Source: Thermoplasmata archaeon
Lineage (GTDB): Archaea; Thermoplasmatota; Thermoplasmata; SG8-5
Assembly (NCBI GenBank): GCA_028703755.1
Contig: JAQVMG010000003.1
Span: 1 to 37,584, forward strand
DNA: 37,584 nt
Direction: 5' to 3'
A model generated the notes under the pieces. The model ran no database searches, was not told where the DNA came from, and saw only the letters and a program-made list of their open reading frames with translations. Shown in pieces: positions 9,327 through 21,319 of the stretch (position 1 is its first letter; each line of letters opens with the position of its first letter). A program made the translations under genes and the position numbers.

Positions 9327-10290
9327 GACCGAACATGCCAGAAGCAGGCACGGAATCCCACCCGAGGAGCGGCCGCTGAAGGACCAGCTCAAAAAAGGCA
9401 TCATCGTCATGGACAAGCCGCGCGGCCCGACCAGCCATCAGGTTTCTGCGTGGGTCAGGGACATGGCCGGTGCCGAAAAGGCAGGCCACGGAGGCACGCT
9501 CGACCCCAATGTCAGCGGCGTCCTGGTCATCGCGCTTGACGATGCCCTCAAGGCCCTCCAGGTTCTGCTTCTTGACACAAAGGAATACATCGCCACGATG
9601 AAACTCCACGGCCAGGTATCCCGAGACGAACTGGATGCAGTTTTCACTGAGTTCACCGCCGAGATTTATCAGACCCCACCCGTCAGGGCGGCCGTCAAAA
9701 GGGAGAGACGTTCCAGGACAATATACGAAATGGAAATACTGGACATCAGGGAAAAGAGCGTCCTATTCAGGGTCGTCTGCGAATCCGGGACCTACATCCG
9801 AACGCTGTGCGTCGACATGGGCGATGCCCTCGGTGTCGGCGGCCACATGTTCGAGTTGCGCAGGACCAGAACCGCCCGATTCGGCGAAGACCAGCTTGTC
9901 ACGATGCACGAACTCAAGGATGCTTTTGTCGCCTATGAAGAAGAAGGCAACGAAGCGCCGCTCAGGAAGATCATCCTCCCGTTCGAGAGGATGCTGGAGC
10001 ACCTGCCTAAGGTCTTCGTCAAGGACTCGGCCGTCGATGCAATCTGCCACGGCGCCGACGTGGCAATACCCGGAATAACCAAGCTGGACGGCGATTTTAC
10101 CTCGGGCCAGACAGTTGCGGTTCTCACCCAGAAGGGCGAGGGCATCGCAGTCGGAAAGGCGAAGATGGACTCGTCCAAGATGCGCGAGATGCAGAAGGGC
10201 AGCGCGGTGAATCTGGAGAGGGTTTTCATGGCTCCAGGGACGTATCCGCAGCTCTGGAAGCGTGGGAAAGATGAGAAAATCCAAGGATGA
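9319..10290 (+). CDS. tRNA/rRNA pseudouridine synthase Cbf5 (TruB family, PUA domain)
   Basis: GIIVMDKPRGPTSHQVSAWVRDMAGAEKAGHGGTLDPNVSGVLVIAL, TPPVRAAVKR, GTYIRTLCVDMGDALGVGGHMFELRRTRTARF, and C-terminal PUA-like region. Confidence 0.97.
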   Translation: MSETEHARSRHGIPPEERPLKDQLKKGIIVMDKPRGPTSHQVSAWVRDMAGAEKAGHGGTLDPNVSGVLVIALDDALKALQVLLLDTKEYIATMKLHGQVSRDELDAVFTEFTAEIYQTPPVRAAVKRERRSRTIYEMEILDIREKSVLFRVVCESGTYIRTLCVDMGDALGVGGHMFELRRTRTARFGEDQLVTMHELKDAFVAYEEEGNEAPLRKIILPFERMLEHLPKVFVKDSAVDAICHGADVAIPGITKLDGDFTSGQTVAVLTQKGEGIAVGKAKMDSSKMREMQKGSAVNLERVFMAPGTYPQLWKRGKDEKIQG

Positions 10291-10936
10291 CATAATCCGC
10301 ACCTACGATGCCATCGCAGAAAATTTCGATGTCACGCGGTATCACCCATGGCCAGACACCAGGAAATTTTCCGAACATTTCTCGCCGGGCCAGCTGATTC
10401 TCGACCTGGGATGCGGCAACGGCCGGGATATGCGTCTGTTCGAGGAGAAAGGAATCGGAACAGTCGGCCTGGATTTCTCCGGCGGCCAGCTTTCCTCGGT
10501 CAGAAAGAGAGCCAAGGGGCCGGTCTCGCTTGTCATGGGCGATGTTGTGAACCTTCCTTTCAGATCCGGCTTTGCGGACGGAGCGTTGCTGGGCGCGGTC
10601 CTGCATCACATTCCCGATGCAGGCGAGCGGCTCGGTGCGCTGAAAGAGGCGCACCGCTGCCTGAAGCCGGGCGGACTCTGCCTTGCTGGGGTCTGGGCGG
10701 CGGAACAGCCCAAGTTCAAAGACAATCTGGCGCAGGCCAAGATTGAATTCCAGCATGACTGGGAGCCGGGCGACATTGTGCTTGATTGGAACATGCCGGA
10801 CGGGCGCGTGTTCAAACGGTATTACCACCTTTTTACCGAGAAGGAATTCGACAGGTTGATAGCAGGTTCGGGATTCGAAATATTTGAAAGGTGGTTCTCA
10901 GCAGAAAATCATTATGCCATCCTGAAGAAATGTTAA
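10271..10936 (+). CDS. Class I SAM methyltransferase, Trm9/ALKBH8-like
   Basis: YDAIAENFDVTRYHPWPDTRKFSEHF, DLGCGNGRDM, HHIPDAGERLGALKEAHRCLKPGGL, RYYHLFTEKEFDRLI, resembling Trm9 family motifs. Overlaps the cbf5 3' end; GTG 10262 and ATG 10271 are alternative starts. Confidence 0.8.
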   Translation: MRKSKDDIIRTYDAIAENFDVTRYHPWPDTRKFSEHFSPGQLILDLGCGNGRDMRLFEEKGIGTVGLDFSGGQLSSVRKRAKGPVSLVMGDVVNLPFRSGFADGALLGAVLHHIPDAGERLGALKEAHRCLKPGGLCLAGVWAAEQPKFKDNLAQAKIEFQHDWEPGDIVLDWNMPDGRVFKRYYHLFTEKEFDRLIAGSGFEIFERWFSAENHYAILKKC

Positions 10937-11141
10937 TCTTTTTCAATTAAGTTGAATGCAACACATAAAAGATTATAGCGACGCATTCGACAATGGCCCG
11001 AACTGCAGATTCAATTTAAATCAGGGCCATAAATTCTCTTCAATCAATTGCGAGAGGTGAATGCGTTGCAGAATATTCTGATGTGAAGCATTCGCCAGAT
11101 TGTCAATGCATTCTATAATACAATCTCCGTTATTGGAATTT

Positions 11142-11179
11142 CCGCAAAATTTGATAATAATAACATGTCAATTTTGCGG
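11142..11179 (-). terminator. Hairpin just after the glmS stop codon
   Basis: CCGCAAAAT (11142-11150) pairs with ATTTTGCGG (11171-11179). Pairing extends by TGA/TCA after a one-base bulge. The glmS stop (TTA on plus) is at 11182-11184. Confidence 0.5.
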
Positions 11180-11181
11180 GG

Positions 11182-12972
11182 TTATTCAACCGTGACGCTC
11201 TTGGCCAGATGCCTCGGCTTATCGATCTCGCAACCTAAAATATTCGCTGTGTGATATGCCAGAAGTTGCAGAACAACGGAAGTCAGTATCGGCGTGAACA
11301 GCGGCGGGACCTCGGGGATGTAGATTACATGGTCTGCATACTTCTCCAGTTCCCTGTCTCCCTCGGTGCCGATGGCTATGACCATCGCTCCTCTTGCGCT
11401 GACCTCGCCGATGTTGCCCAACATCTTCTCGTATGTTTGGTCCTTCACTGCGATGGCGATGACTGGAGTTTCCTCAGTGACAAGGGCCAGGGGGCCGTGC
11501 TTGAGTTCCCCGCCGGGGTATCCCTCGGCATGGATGTAGGAAATCTCTTTCATCTTAAGAGCGCCTTCCAGGGCGACCGGGAAATTCATGTTCCTGCCCA
11601 GGAAGAACATGCTCCTGGCTCCGGAAATCTCCTGTGCCAGATCGAATATCGCATCGGACTGGTCGAGGACAGAGCGGACATGCTTCGGCAGCTTGCGCAT
11701 CTCTTGGGTGAGGTATCTTGCGTCGTCTATTCCGAGATGCTCCTTGGCAACGCCCATTTTGATGGATATGGACAGCATGGCGATTAGCTGTGTTATGTAA
11801 GTCTTGGTGGCAGCCACGCCCACCTCCAGGCCTGCACGGGTGTAGAACACGGAATCGGCTTCCCTGGTCATCGTGCTTCCGACGATGTTGACAATGCCCA
11901 GAGTACTGAATCCGCGCTTCTTGGCGGTCTTTATCGCAGAAAGAGTGTCGGTAGTTTCCCCGCTCTGGCTGATGCCTATAATCAGCGGAGCCTGAGATGT
12001 GTCCGAGGAGAAGCGGTACTCGGAGGCCAGCTCAACTGTGGTGGGAGTTCTGGCGAGTTCCTCCATCATGTACTTTCCAACATATCCGGCGTGATATGAT
12101 GTTCCGCAGGCGATTATCTTGACAGTGTCGGGCTTCAGGTCGAAGGAATATCCGCTTTCGGCATTGAGGTTTGAACCCAGGATGGTGTCACGGATGCTGT
12201 TCGGCTGCTCGAATATCTCCTTCAGCATGAAATGCTCATAGCCGCCCTTCTCGGCACCTTCGAGGGTCATTTCGACCTTCTGCCAGTTTCTTTTTATGGA
12301 TTTTCCTTTGAAGTCCGTGATCCTGACAGTGTCCTTCGTGAGTGTGATTATTTCTCCGTCCAGAAGATATATCATTCGGTCTGTGTATTCCAAAATAGCC
12401 GGAACGTCGGAGGCAAGGAAATTTTCGCGCTTCCCAAGGCCGACTACAAGCGGGCTGATGTTCCTGGCGCCGACTATCTTTCCGTTTTCCTTCTGGTGCA
12501 TCGCAGCTACAGCGTAACTTCCCTGAAGCCTTGCAAGTGTCTTTCTCATCGCGACTTCTAGGTCCCCGTCATAATATTCCTCGAGAAGATGGACAACGAC
12601 CTCAGTGTCTGTTTCAGAGCGGAAGACATGGCCTTTTTTCATCAGCTCTTCCCTGAGAGAGACATTGTTCTCGATTATGCCGTTGTGGACAAGGGCAATC
12701 TCGCCGTTGCAGTCAACCATCGGATGCGAGTTGTTCTTCATCGGCTTTCCGTGCGTCGCCCAACGTGTATGACCGATGCCGAATTTCCCCCTCATCTCCG
12801 GGATGATCTTCACCAGGTGGTCAAGGTCGCCTTTGTCTTTGAAAACATTGAGAGAGCCGTTTCCTATAGCAATTCCGGCGGAATCGTAACCGCGGTATTC
12901 GAGCCGCCTGAGGCCGGCTAGGATCACATCCCTTGCCTGCCTGTTGCCTGTGTACCCGATTATTCCGCACAT
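11182..12972 (-). CDS. glmS: Glutamine--fructose-6-phosphate aminotransferase (isomerizing)
   Basis: MCGIIGYTGNRQARDVILAGLRRLEYRGYDSAGIA with catalytic Cys2; SIS domains (GISQSGETTDTLSAI); C-terminal DKPRHLAKSVTVE. The track start at 13074 would remove the required N-terminal Cys and overlap the upstream gene. Confidence 0.98.
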   Translation of the reverse strand: MCGIIGYTGNRQARDVILAGLRRLEYRGYDSAGIAIGNGSLNVFKDKGDLDHLVKIIPEMRGKFGIGHTRWATHGKPMKNNSHPMVDCNGEIALVHNGIIENNVSLREELMKKGHVFRSETDTEVVVHLLEEYYDGDLEVAMRKTLARLQGSYAVAAMHQKENGKIVGARNISPLVVGLGKRENFLASDVPAILEYTDRMIYLLDGEIITLTKDTVRITDFKGKSIKRNWQKVEMTLEGAEKGGYEHFMLKEIFEQPNSIRDTILGSNLNAESGYSFDLKPDTVKIIACGTSYHAGYVGKYMMEELARTPTTVELASEYRFSSDTSQAPLIIGISQSGETTDTLSAIKTAKKRGFSTLGIVNIVGSTMTREADSVFYTRAGLEVGVAATKTYITQLIAMLSISIKMGVAKEHLGIDDARYLTQEMRKLPKHVRSVLDQSDAIFDLAQEISGARSMFFLGRNMNFPVALEGALKMKEISYIHAEGYPGGELKHGPLALVTEETPVIAIAVKDQTYEKMLGNIGEVSARGAMVIAIGTEGDRELEKYADHVIYIPEVPPLFTPILTSVVLQLLAYHTANILGCEIDKPRHLAKSVTVE

Positions 12973-12982
12973 GAATTTTCCT

Positions 12983-14182
12983 CTAAATGACTCTTGTGTT
13001 GTCCTCGATATTTGTCCGGACGGTGGAGTGGCTTGCCAATCTGCAGTTCGAGCCGATGATGCAGCCCGAATCAACGGATACCTGGCTGCCTATGACGGAC
13101 TTCTCGCCGATGAGTACTCCGAGCCGGTCCACCCTCTTGAATTCGCCCTCGAGCTTCACATCGGCCGGGGCCTCGACCGCGCAGAATTGGGGGTTGATCT
13201 CGGTGCCTTCGCCGATAACTGAATGCGAGATGTATGAACCGGAGCTGAGCTGGACATCATTCATCAGGACGCTGTTCTCTACTATTGTGAACGGCCCAAT
13301 CCGAACGTTGTTGCCTATGCTTGTGGAAGGATATATGCAAACCGAAGGCCCAATCTCGCAGCCTTCGCCGATGACGACCGGACCCATTATGTGAGTTCCG
13401 GAGCGGATGACCGAACCCTTGCCGATTGTGACAGAGCCCTTCAGAGTGACTCCCTTGTCGACCGTGCCGGAGGTCTGGGACACGCATTTGCGCAGCGCCA
13501 CAGCATTCATGGTGAGAATATCCCACGGGTAAACAACGTCGCTCCAGACTTTGGATGTTTTGACTGCGGTTACTTTTGTTGTGGGGATAATCGTCTGAAG
13601 GACGCTGGTAAGGCCGTATTTTCCCGATTTGATGACCTTGTCTATGACCGGGAAAATTTCATCGCTGAATTTGTAAATTCCGGTGCTTATCAGATTGCTG
13701 ATATGGGTTTCAGGCTTCTCCACAATGTTGACGACAGTATCCCCCGAAAGCTCAACCACGCCGTATTTTGAGGGGGTCTCGCTCTCGGTCACAACCAACC
13801 GGTATTTGCCCTTGCTGTCGAGCAGGTTGCCAATGAGTCCCGGGCTGATGATGTTGTCACCGGGAAGAAGCAGGAAATCTCCCTGGACTTCCGATGAAAC
13901 CATGGATAGAGCATAAGCCGTTCCGGCATGCGCCACCCGTTTTTTCTGGTCCACATAATGAATCTTGACCTTCCAATCGCTGCCGTCCTCAAAATGGCTC
14001 ATTATCCTCTCTTTCCTGTAACCAACGACCATTGTTATGTCGGTGATGCCGTTCTTCGCCAGCGCATCAATCCCGTACTCGAGTATCGGGCGGTTGGCAA
14101 TGGGTATCATCGGTTTGGGTTCGGAATTCGTGAAAGGGCGCAGTCGCGTGCCTTCCCCTGCGGCAAGTATGACAGCTTTCAT
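12983..14182 (-). CDS. Bifunctional sugar-1-phosphate nucleotidylyltransferase/acyltransferase (GlmU-like, archaeal)
   Basis: MKAVILAAGEGTRLRPFTNSEPKPMIPIANRPILEY, then left-handed beta-helix hexapeptide repeats (VTIGKGSVIRSGTHIMGPVVIGEGCEIGPSV). Start moved from 14203 to 14182, preceded by GGTGA. Confidence 0.93.
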   Translation of the reverse strand: MKAVILAAGEGTRLRPFTNSEPKPMIPIANRPILEYGIDALAKNGITDITMVVGYRKERIMSHFEDGSDWKVKIHYVDQKKRVAHAGTAYALSMVSSEVQGDFLLLPGDNIISPGLIGNLLDSKGKYRLVVTESETPSKYGVVELSGDTVVNIVEKPETHISNLISTGIYKFSDEIFPVIDKVIKSGKYGLTSVLQTIIPTTKVTAVKTSKVWSDVVYPWDILTMNAVALRKCVSQTSGTVDKGVTLKGSVTIGKGSVIRSGTHIMGPVVIGEGCEIGPSVCIYPSTSIGNNVRIGPFTIVENSVLMNDVQLSSGSYISHSVIGEGTEINPQFCAVEAPADVKLEGEFKRVDRLGVLIGEKSVIGSQVSVDSGCIIGSNCRLASHSTVRTNIEDNTRVI

Positions 14183-14209
14183 AGGTTCACCATGTTGCCG
14201 CACAAAATC

Positions 14210-14222
14210 TGCCGTATTTATA
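14210..14222 (-). promoter_or_regulatory. Candidate TATA box for the glmU-like/glmS operon
   Basis: Minus-strand AAGTATAAATACGG, about 30-40 bp upstream of ATG 14182. Confidence 0.45.
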
Positions 14223-14343
14223 CTTTTGGCACAATAATCTTACCAATCACATAAAAAATGAAAATGCATGCATTGGGTTATGCATGCCCAGACTGAACCT
14301 TCGGAAACATTATTATCCAAGATTTAATGGGGGGTGTCGCTAG

Positions 14344-17916
<3,573 letters not shown>

Positions 17917-17925
17917 AAACGCAAA

Positions 17926-17949
17926 TGAGCCTGGCCTCTGCCAGGCTCA
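17926..17949. terminator. Intrinsic (rho-independent-like) terminator between convergent nifJ and the SAP-protein gene
   Basis: Perfect 10-bp stem TGAGCCTGGC-ctct-GCCAGGCTCA followed by T-rich cctctcatttatttt, starting 9 nt after the nifJ stop. Confidence 0.75.
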
Positions 17950-17995
17950 CCTCTCATTTATTTTGGTGATGTATAACCGCAGAAATTCATTAGAA

Positions 17996-19558
17996 TTATT
18001 TCTTTTTGAACCAACCCTTCTTCTGCTGCTCCGGTTCTCTGGCCTGGAACTCGTAGACCTTGCCGCAGTTCGCACAGACTGCACTGCCCGGCCGAATGAC
18101 CTTGACAGCCATCGCATTGCAGGTCTGGCATTGCTGGAGCGGTTCCCTGCTCGAGAGGATTGCTTCTCTGTGAGCCCTGACCTGGGTCCAGACCGGTTTT
18201 GAAAGAGATTCTGCATCCCTTGCATAGGTCAGAGAATTCACATAATCATTGTTCATCAGTGCGGTTCTGGCCGATTGAATCGCAGCGTTCACATCCATTG
18301 TGTTGATACCGTACAGGTGGGCCTCTTTCATGAGAGGTTCAAGCGCATTGACAATCTTTTCGGCATCGCCCAGCTTTTCCCTCTCGAGTTTTGCCGCTTT
18401 CTGTATCTGGGACTGTTGGCTCTCCATTGCTTTTCTCTCAGCCTGTTTTTTCAACTCAGCGCATAGAGAATAATCGCCGTTGTCGAAGGCAGTTTTAGCC
18501 TGTGAAAGATGTTTTTCAGCTGCCGAGATGTCCGCACCGAGTTCAGAAGCCTGGTGGAGTATGGATTCCACTCTCGGTAAGTCATTCCGTATCTCCTGGA
18601 TCCATATCTGCTTCGAATCATTGGCCATGTTCAGGGATTTATCAAGATATGTTGCGACTGAAGACAGTTCGCCAATGAGGAAAGCTTCCCTAGCCCGGTG
18701 AATGTAACGTTCCGCGTTGAACACATCCACGCCCTGTACTTTCATTGCGTTTATCAGCGGTTCGACGAAAGCCATGCGCTGTTCCAGATAGACGACTTCT
18801 TCCCTGTGGACCTTTTTGGCTATTTCGCTGAGGGCTCTGACGGAGTCAATCCGGTTCTTCCCTCTGGATGAAAACGACCTCTTCGCGGAAATAAGAGTAT
18901 CTGCGGCCGCCTCATCGTTGGATTTCGAATCCCTGCATTCCTCGAGAATCTTTTCGGCTGAGAGAATGATGAAGGCCTGTGTGATGTCATTGTAGAGGTT
19001 TATCATGTCATCCGAGGCCTTCAGCGCTTCGGAAAGCATGGTCATGCTCTCGACATACTTCCTGTCGAGGAATTTTATCCTACCCACATCCAGCATGCTT
19101 GCGACATTGGCATAGTCGATGTTCATCTTGACAACGTCAGTCAGCTTCTGGTCAATGAGATATATGTCAGCCATGTCGGGGGAATGGTGTTCTTCGAGAT
19201 CCAATATGGTTTTCTCCATTTCCCTCCCGATGTCTTCCAGCTCCTCCCCGATTTCCTCCAGTGGCTCTTCTTCAGGGCAACCGAGAAGTTTCCTGAGGGG
19301 GCCAAGCCCAATACTCTGTTTGACCAGAGTTATGATGTCAGAGGCAGGCATGCCGTCGGGGACCTTCACCTGAGTTTCCGCGGCAAAGGCTGCCAGATCA
19401 GCGGCACTCATCTGGCCAAGTTTTTCGCCGACAGCGTTTTCAATCAAAGTAAGGAGTTCGTTCTTCTTCTCCTTTCCGGTCATCTGGAGGCCGGCGTCTT
19501 TGCACAAGGCTTTAAGCTCAGGCACCTTCATCTTGTTGACCGAGTCCATCGAGCCCAT
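17996..19558 (-). CDS. SAP-like domain, helical-repeat and C-terminal zinc-ribbon protein
   Basis: N-terminal KMKVPELKALCKDAGLQMTGKEKKNELLTLIENAV (SAP-like); central helical repeats; C-terminal CQTCNAMAVKVIRPGSAVCANCGKVYEF zinc ribbon. Confidence 0.85.
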   Translation of the reverse strand: MGSMDSVNKMKVPELKALCKDAGLQMTGKEKKNELLTLIENAVGEKLGQMSAADLAAFAAETQVKVPDGMPASDIITLVKQSIGLGPLRKLLGCPEEEPLEEIGEELEDIGREMEKTILDLEEHHSPDMADIYLIDQKLTDVVKMNIDYANVASMLDVGRIKFLDRKYVESMTMLSEALKASDDMINLYNDITQAFIILSAEKILEECRDSKSNDEAAADTLISAKRSFSSRGKNRIDSVRALSEIAKKVHREEVVYLEQRMAFVEPLINAMKVQGVDVFNAERYIHRAREAFLIGELSSVATYLDKSLNMANDSKQIWIQEIRNDLPRVESILHQASELGADISAAEKHLSQAKTAFDNGDYSLCAELKKQAERKAMESQQSQIQKAAKLEREKLGDAEKIVNALEPLMKEAHLYGINTMDVNAAIQSARTALMNNDYVNSLTYARDAESLSKPVWTQVRAHREAILSSREPLQQCQTCNAMAVKVIRPGSAVCANCGKVYEFQAREPEQQKKGWFKKK

Positions 19559-19664
19559 AATTATACCAAACTCTCCTCTGCCATGGTAATAATGACGGTG
19601 ATAAATTCTTTTTGGTATCTATAATACGCTAACAGCGGAGCATCGGGGAAAATCATCAGCAAAC

Positions 19665-19674
19665 ATTTTATATC
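19665..19674 (+). promoter_or_regulatory. TATA box for a probably leaderless small membrane protein mRNA
   Basis: CATTTTATATCA is centred about 26 bp before the in-frame ATG at 19695. The track's ATG at 19677 sits almost on top of the box. Confidence 0.5.
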
Positions 19675-19694
19675 ATATGCATAATGCCCGGGAT

Positions 19695-19919
19695 ATGCCA
19701 GAAGAACATGCCGGAATCGAAATCCCGAAAACCGTGATGAAGGCGGCCTATGCCGGACTCCTAGCGCTGGGCCTGATTATTTACATCTCATGGGGTCTTG
19801 TATACAATTCATGGAACATATTCGAAAGGACCAACCTGGGAATTTATGCAGTAACAGTGGTTCTGTGCGGATTCGGGGCCGTCGGCCTGGTTCTCTATTC
19901 CCTCAGGGACAAAAACTGA
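19695..19919 (+). CDS. Small membrane protein with two predicted TM helices
   Basis: MPEEHAGIEIPKTVMKAAYAGLLALGLIIYISWGLVYNSWNIFERTNLGIYAVTVVLCGFGAVGLVLYSLRDKN. Start shifted from 19677 to 19695 using TATA spacing. Confidence 0.75.
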   Translation: MPEEHAGIEIPKTVMKAAYAGLLALGLIIYISWGLVYNSWNIFERTNLGIYAVTVVLCGFGAVGLVLYSLRDKN

Positions 19920-19921
19920 AT

Positions 19922-21319
19922 TCAATAGGTTTTGGCGGCATATATCGTTTTACCAGTTTCCTTACCGCATACAATGCATTTTCCGTCTGTCGGTCCGACA
20001 CCGACAGGCTCTCCGAGTACCGCCATGTCGGTCGCCTCTTCTATCCGGTGGCCGCACTCTTCATTCCCGCACCAGTGCATGACATTGATTCCGGGTTTGG
20101 TTTCAGTAAGAACAGTGGCGGGCTGGATTGAGGAGCGGAGTGTGTCGCTTGCTTTCGAATAAAGTGAGGTCTGAATGCCTGAAACGGCCTCTTTTATGCC
20201 TTCGAGCAGCCGGCCCTTGGCCAACTGTATGCGCTCACCGGTGTCACGTCTGGCCAAGGTCACAATTCCGTTCTGAAGGTCCCGGGCCCCCAGCTCAATT
20301 CTCAGGGGAACGCCCTTCAGTTCCCAGTCGAAGAATTTGTTGCCGGGCCTCAGATCCCGATTGTCATAATGAACCCTGTAGCCGGCGGTTTTTAGGGTTA
20401 CTGTCAATTCTTCGCAAGCTGCCGTTACCTTTTCGGGCTCAGTCTTGGATATTATCGGAATTATCACAATCTGGATAGGGGCGATGTCAGGCGGGAGGAT
20501 TATGCCTTTCTCGTCGTTGTGAATGGAGATAAGAGCGCCCAGTATCCTCTCGCTCATGCCGTAGGTGGTCTGGTGGACATGAACATGCTCCCCGGACTCG
20601 TTCTCATAGGTGATGCCGTAGGGCTTGGAGAAATTCTCCCTGTACTGATGGATGCTGCCCATCTGGAGAGTCCGGCCGGTCGGCATCATCGAGTCGATGC
20701 CGATGGTGTAAAAGGCGCCTGCGAATTTGTCCCATTCGGGCCTCTTGCACAGAACGTAAGGCAGGCAAAGCCGCTTTGCCAGCCTGGCCATTATGTCCAG
20801 ATCTTCTTTTATCTGCTTTTCCGCGTCTTCGAAATCCCTGTGGCATGTGTGTGCCTCAAAGAAATGAATTTCCCTCATCCTGATGAAGGCCCTGGTTTGC
20901 TTTGTCTCATACCTGAAGACATTGACTATCTGGTATGTCTTCAGCGGCAGGTCCGCGTGCGAGCGTATCCAGAGCGAAAATATCGGATACATGGCAGTCT
21001 CGCTTGTCGGCCTCAGCAGAAGAGGAATATCGAGTTTATTCTCACCTGCATGCGTGACCCAGTAGACCTCGGCTCCGAAGCCCTTGATATGGTCAGCTTC
21101 CTTCTGGAACTCATTCTGCGGGATGAGAAGCGGGAAACATACCTCGTCATGGCCGGTTCCGTCGAACTCTTCCCTGAAGAATGTATCTATAAGCCGCATG
21201 GCCTTCCAGCCGTAACCGGTCCATACGTTCATGCCTTTTATCGGGTATCTCTTATCGGCCAGGCCGGCCTTCTCGACGATGTCGAGGTACCAATCGCTGA
21301 ATTCATCCTGTGATCTCAT
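19922..21319 (-). CDS. proS: Prolyl-tRNA synthetase (archaeal/eukaryal type)
   Basis: DEFSDWYLDIVEKAGLADKRYPIKGMNVWTGYGW, LRPTSETAMYPIFSLWIRSHADLPLKTYQIVNVFRYETKQTRAFIRMREIHFFEAHT, C-terminal zinc-binding and Tyr-ending domain. Start candidates are 21319 or 21328, both overlapping the upstream gene end. Confidence 0.97.
   Translation of the reverse strand: MRSQDEFSDWYLDIVEKAGLADKRYPIKGMNVWTGYGWKAMRLIDTFFREEFDGTGHDEVCFPLLIPQNEFQKEADHIKGFGAEVYWVTHAGENKLDIPLLLRPTSETAMYPIFSLWIRSHADLPLKTYQIVNVFRYETKQTRAFIRMREIHFFEAHTCHRDFEDAEKQIKEDLDIMARLAKRLCLPYVLCKRPEWDKFAGAFYTIGIDSMMPTGRTLQMGSIHQYRENFSKPYGITYENESGEHVHVHQTTYGMSERILGALISIHNDEKGIILPPDIAPIQIVIIPIISKTEPEKVTAACEELTVTLKTAGYRVHYDNRDLRPGNKFFDWELKGVPLRIELGARDLQNGIVTLARRDTGERIQLAKGRLLEGIKEAVSGIQTSLYSKASDTLRSSIQPATVLTETKPGINVMHWCGNEECGHRIEEATDMAVLGEPVGVGPTDGKCIVCGKETGKTIYAAKTY

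Noticed and set aside
12973-13074. N-terminal extension of the glmS ORF
   Set aside because: GlmS needs the N-terminal Cys after Met removal; the extension also overlaps the upstream gene.
20519-21313. 264-aa plus-strand ORF
   Set aside because: Fully antisense to proS, whose protein is clearly recognisable; an artefact of codon composition.
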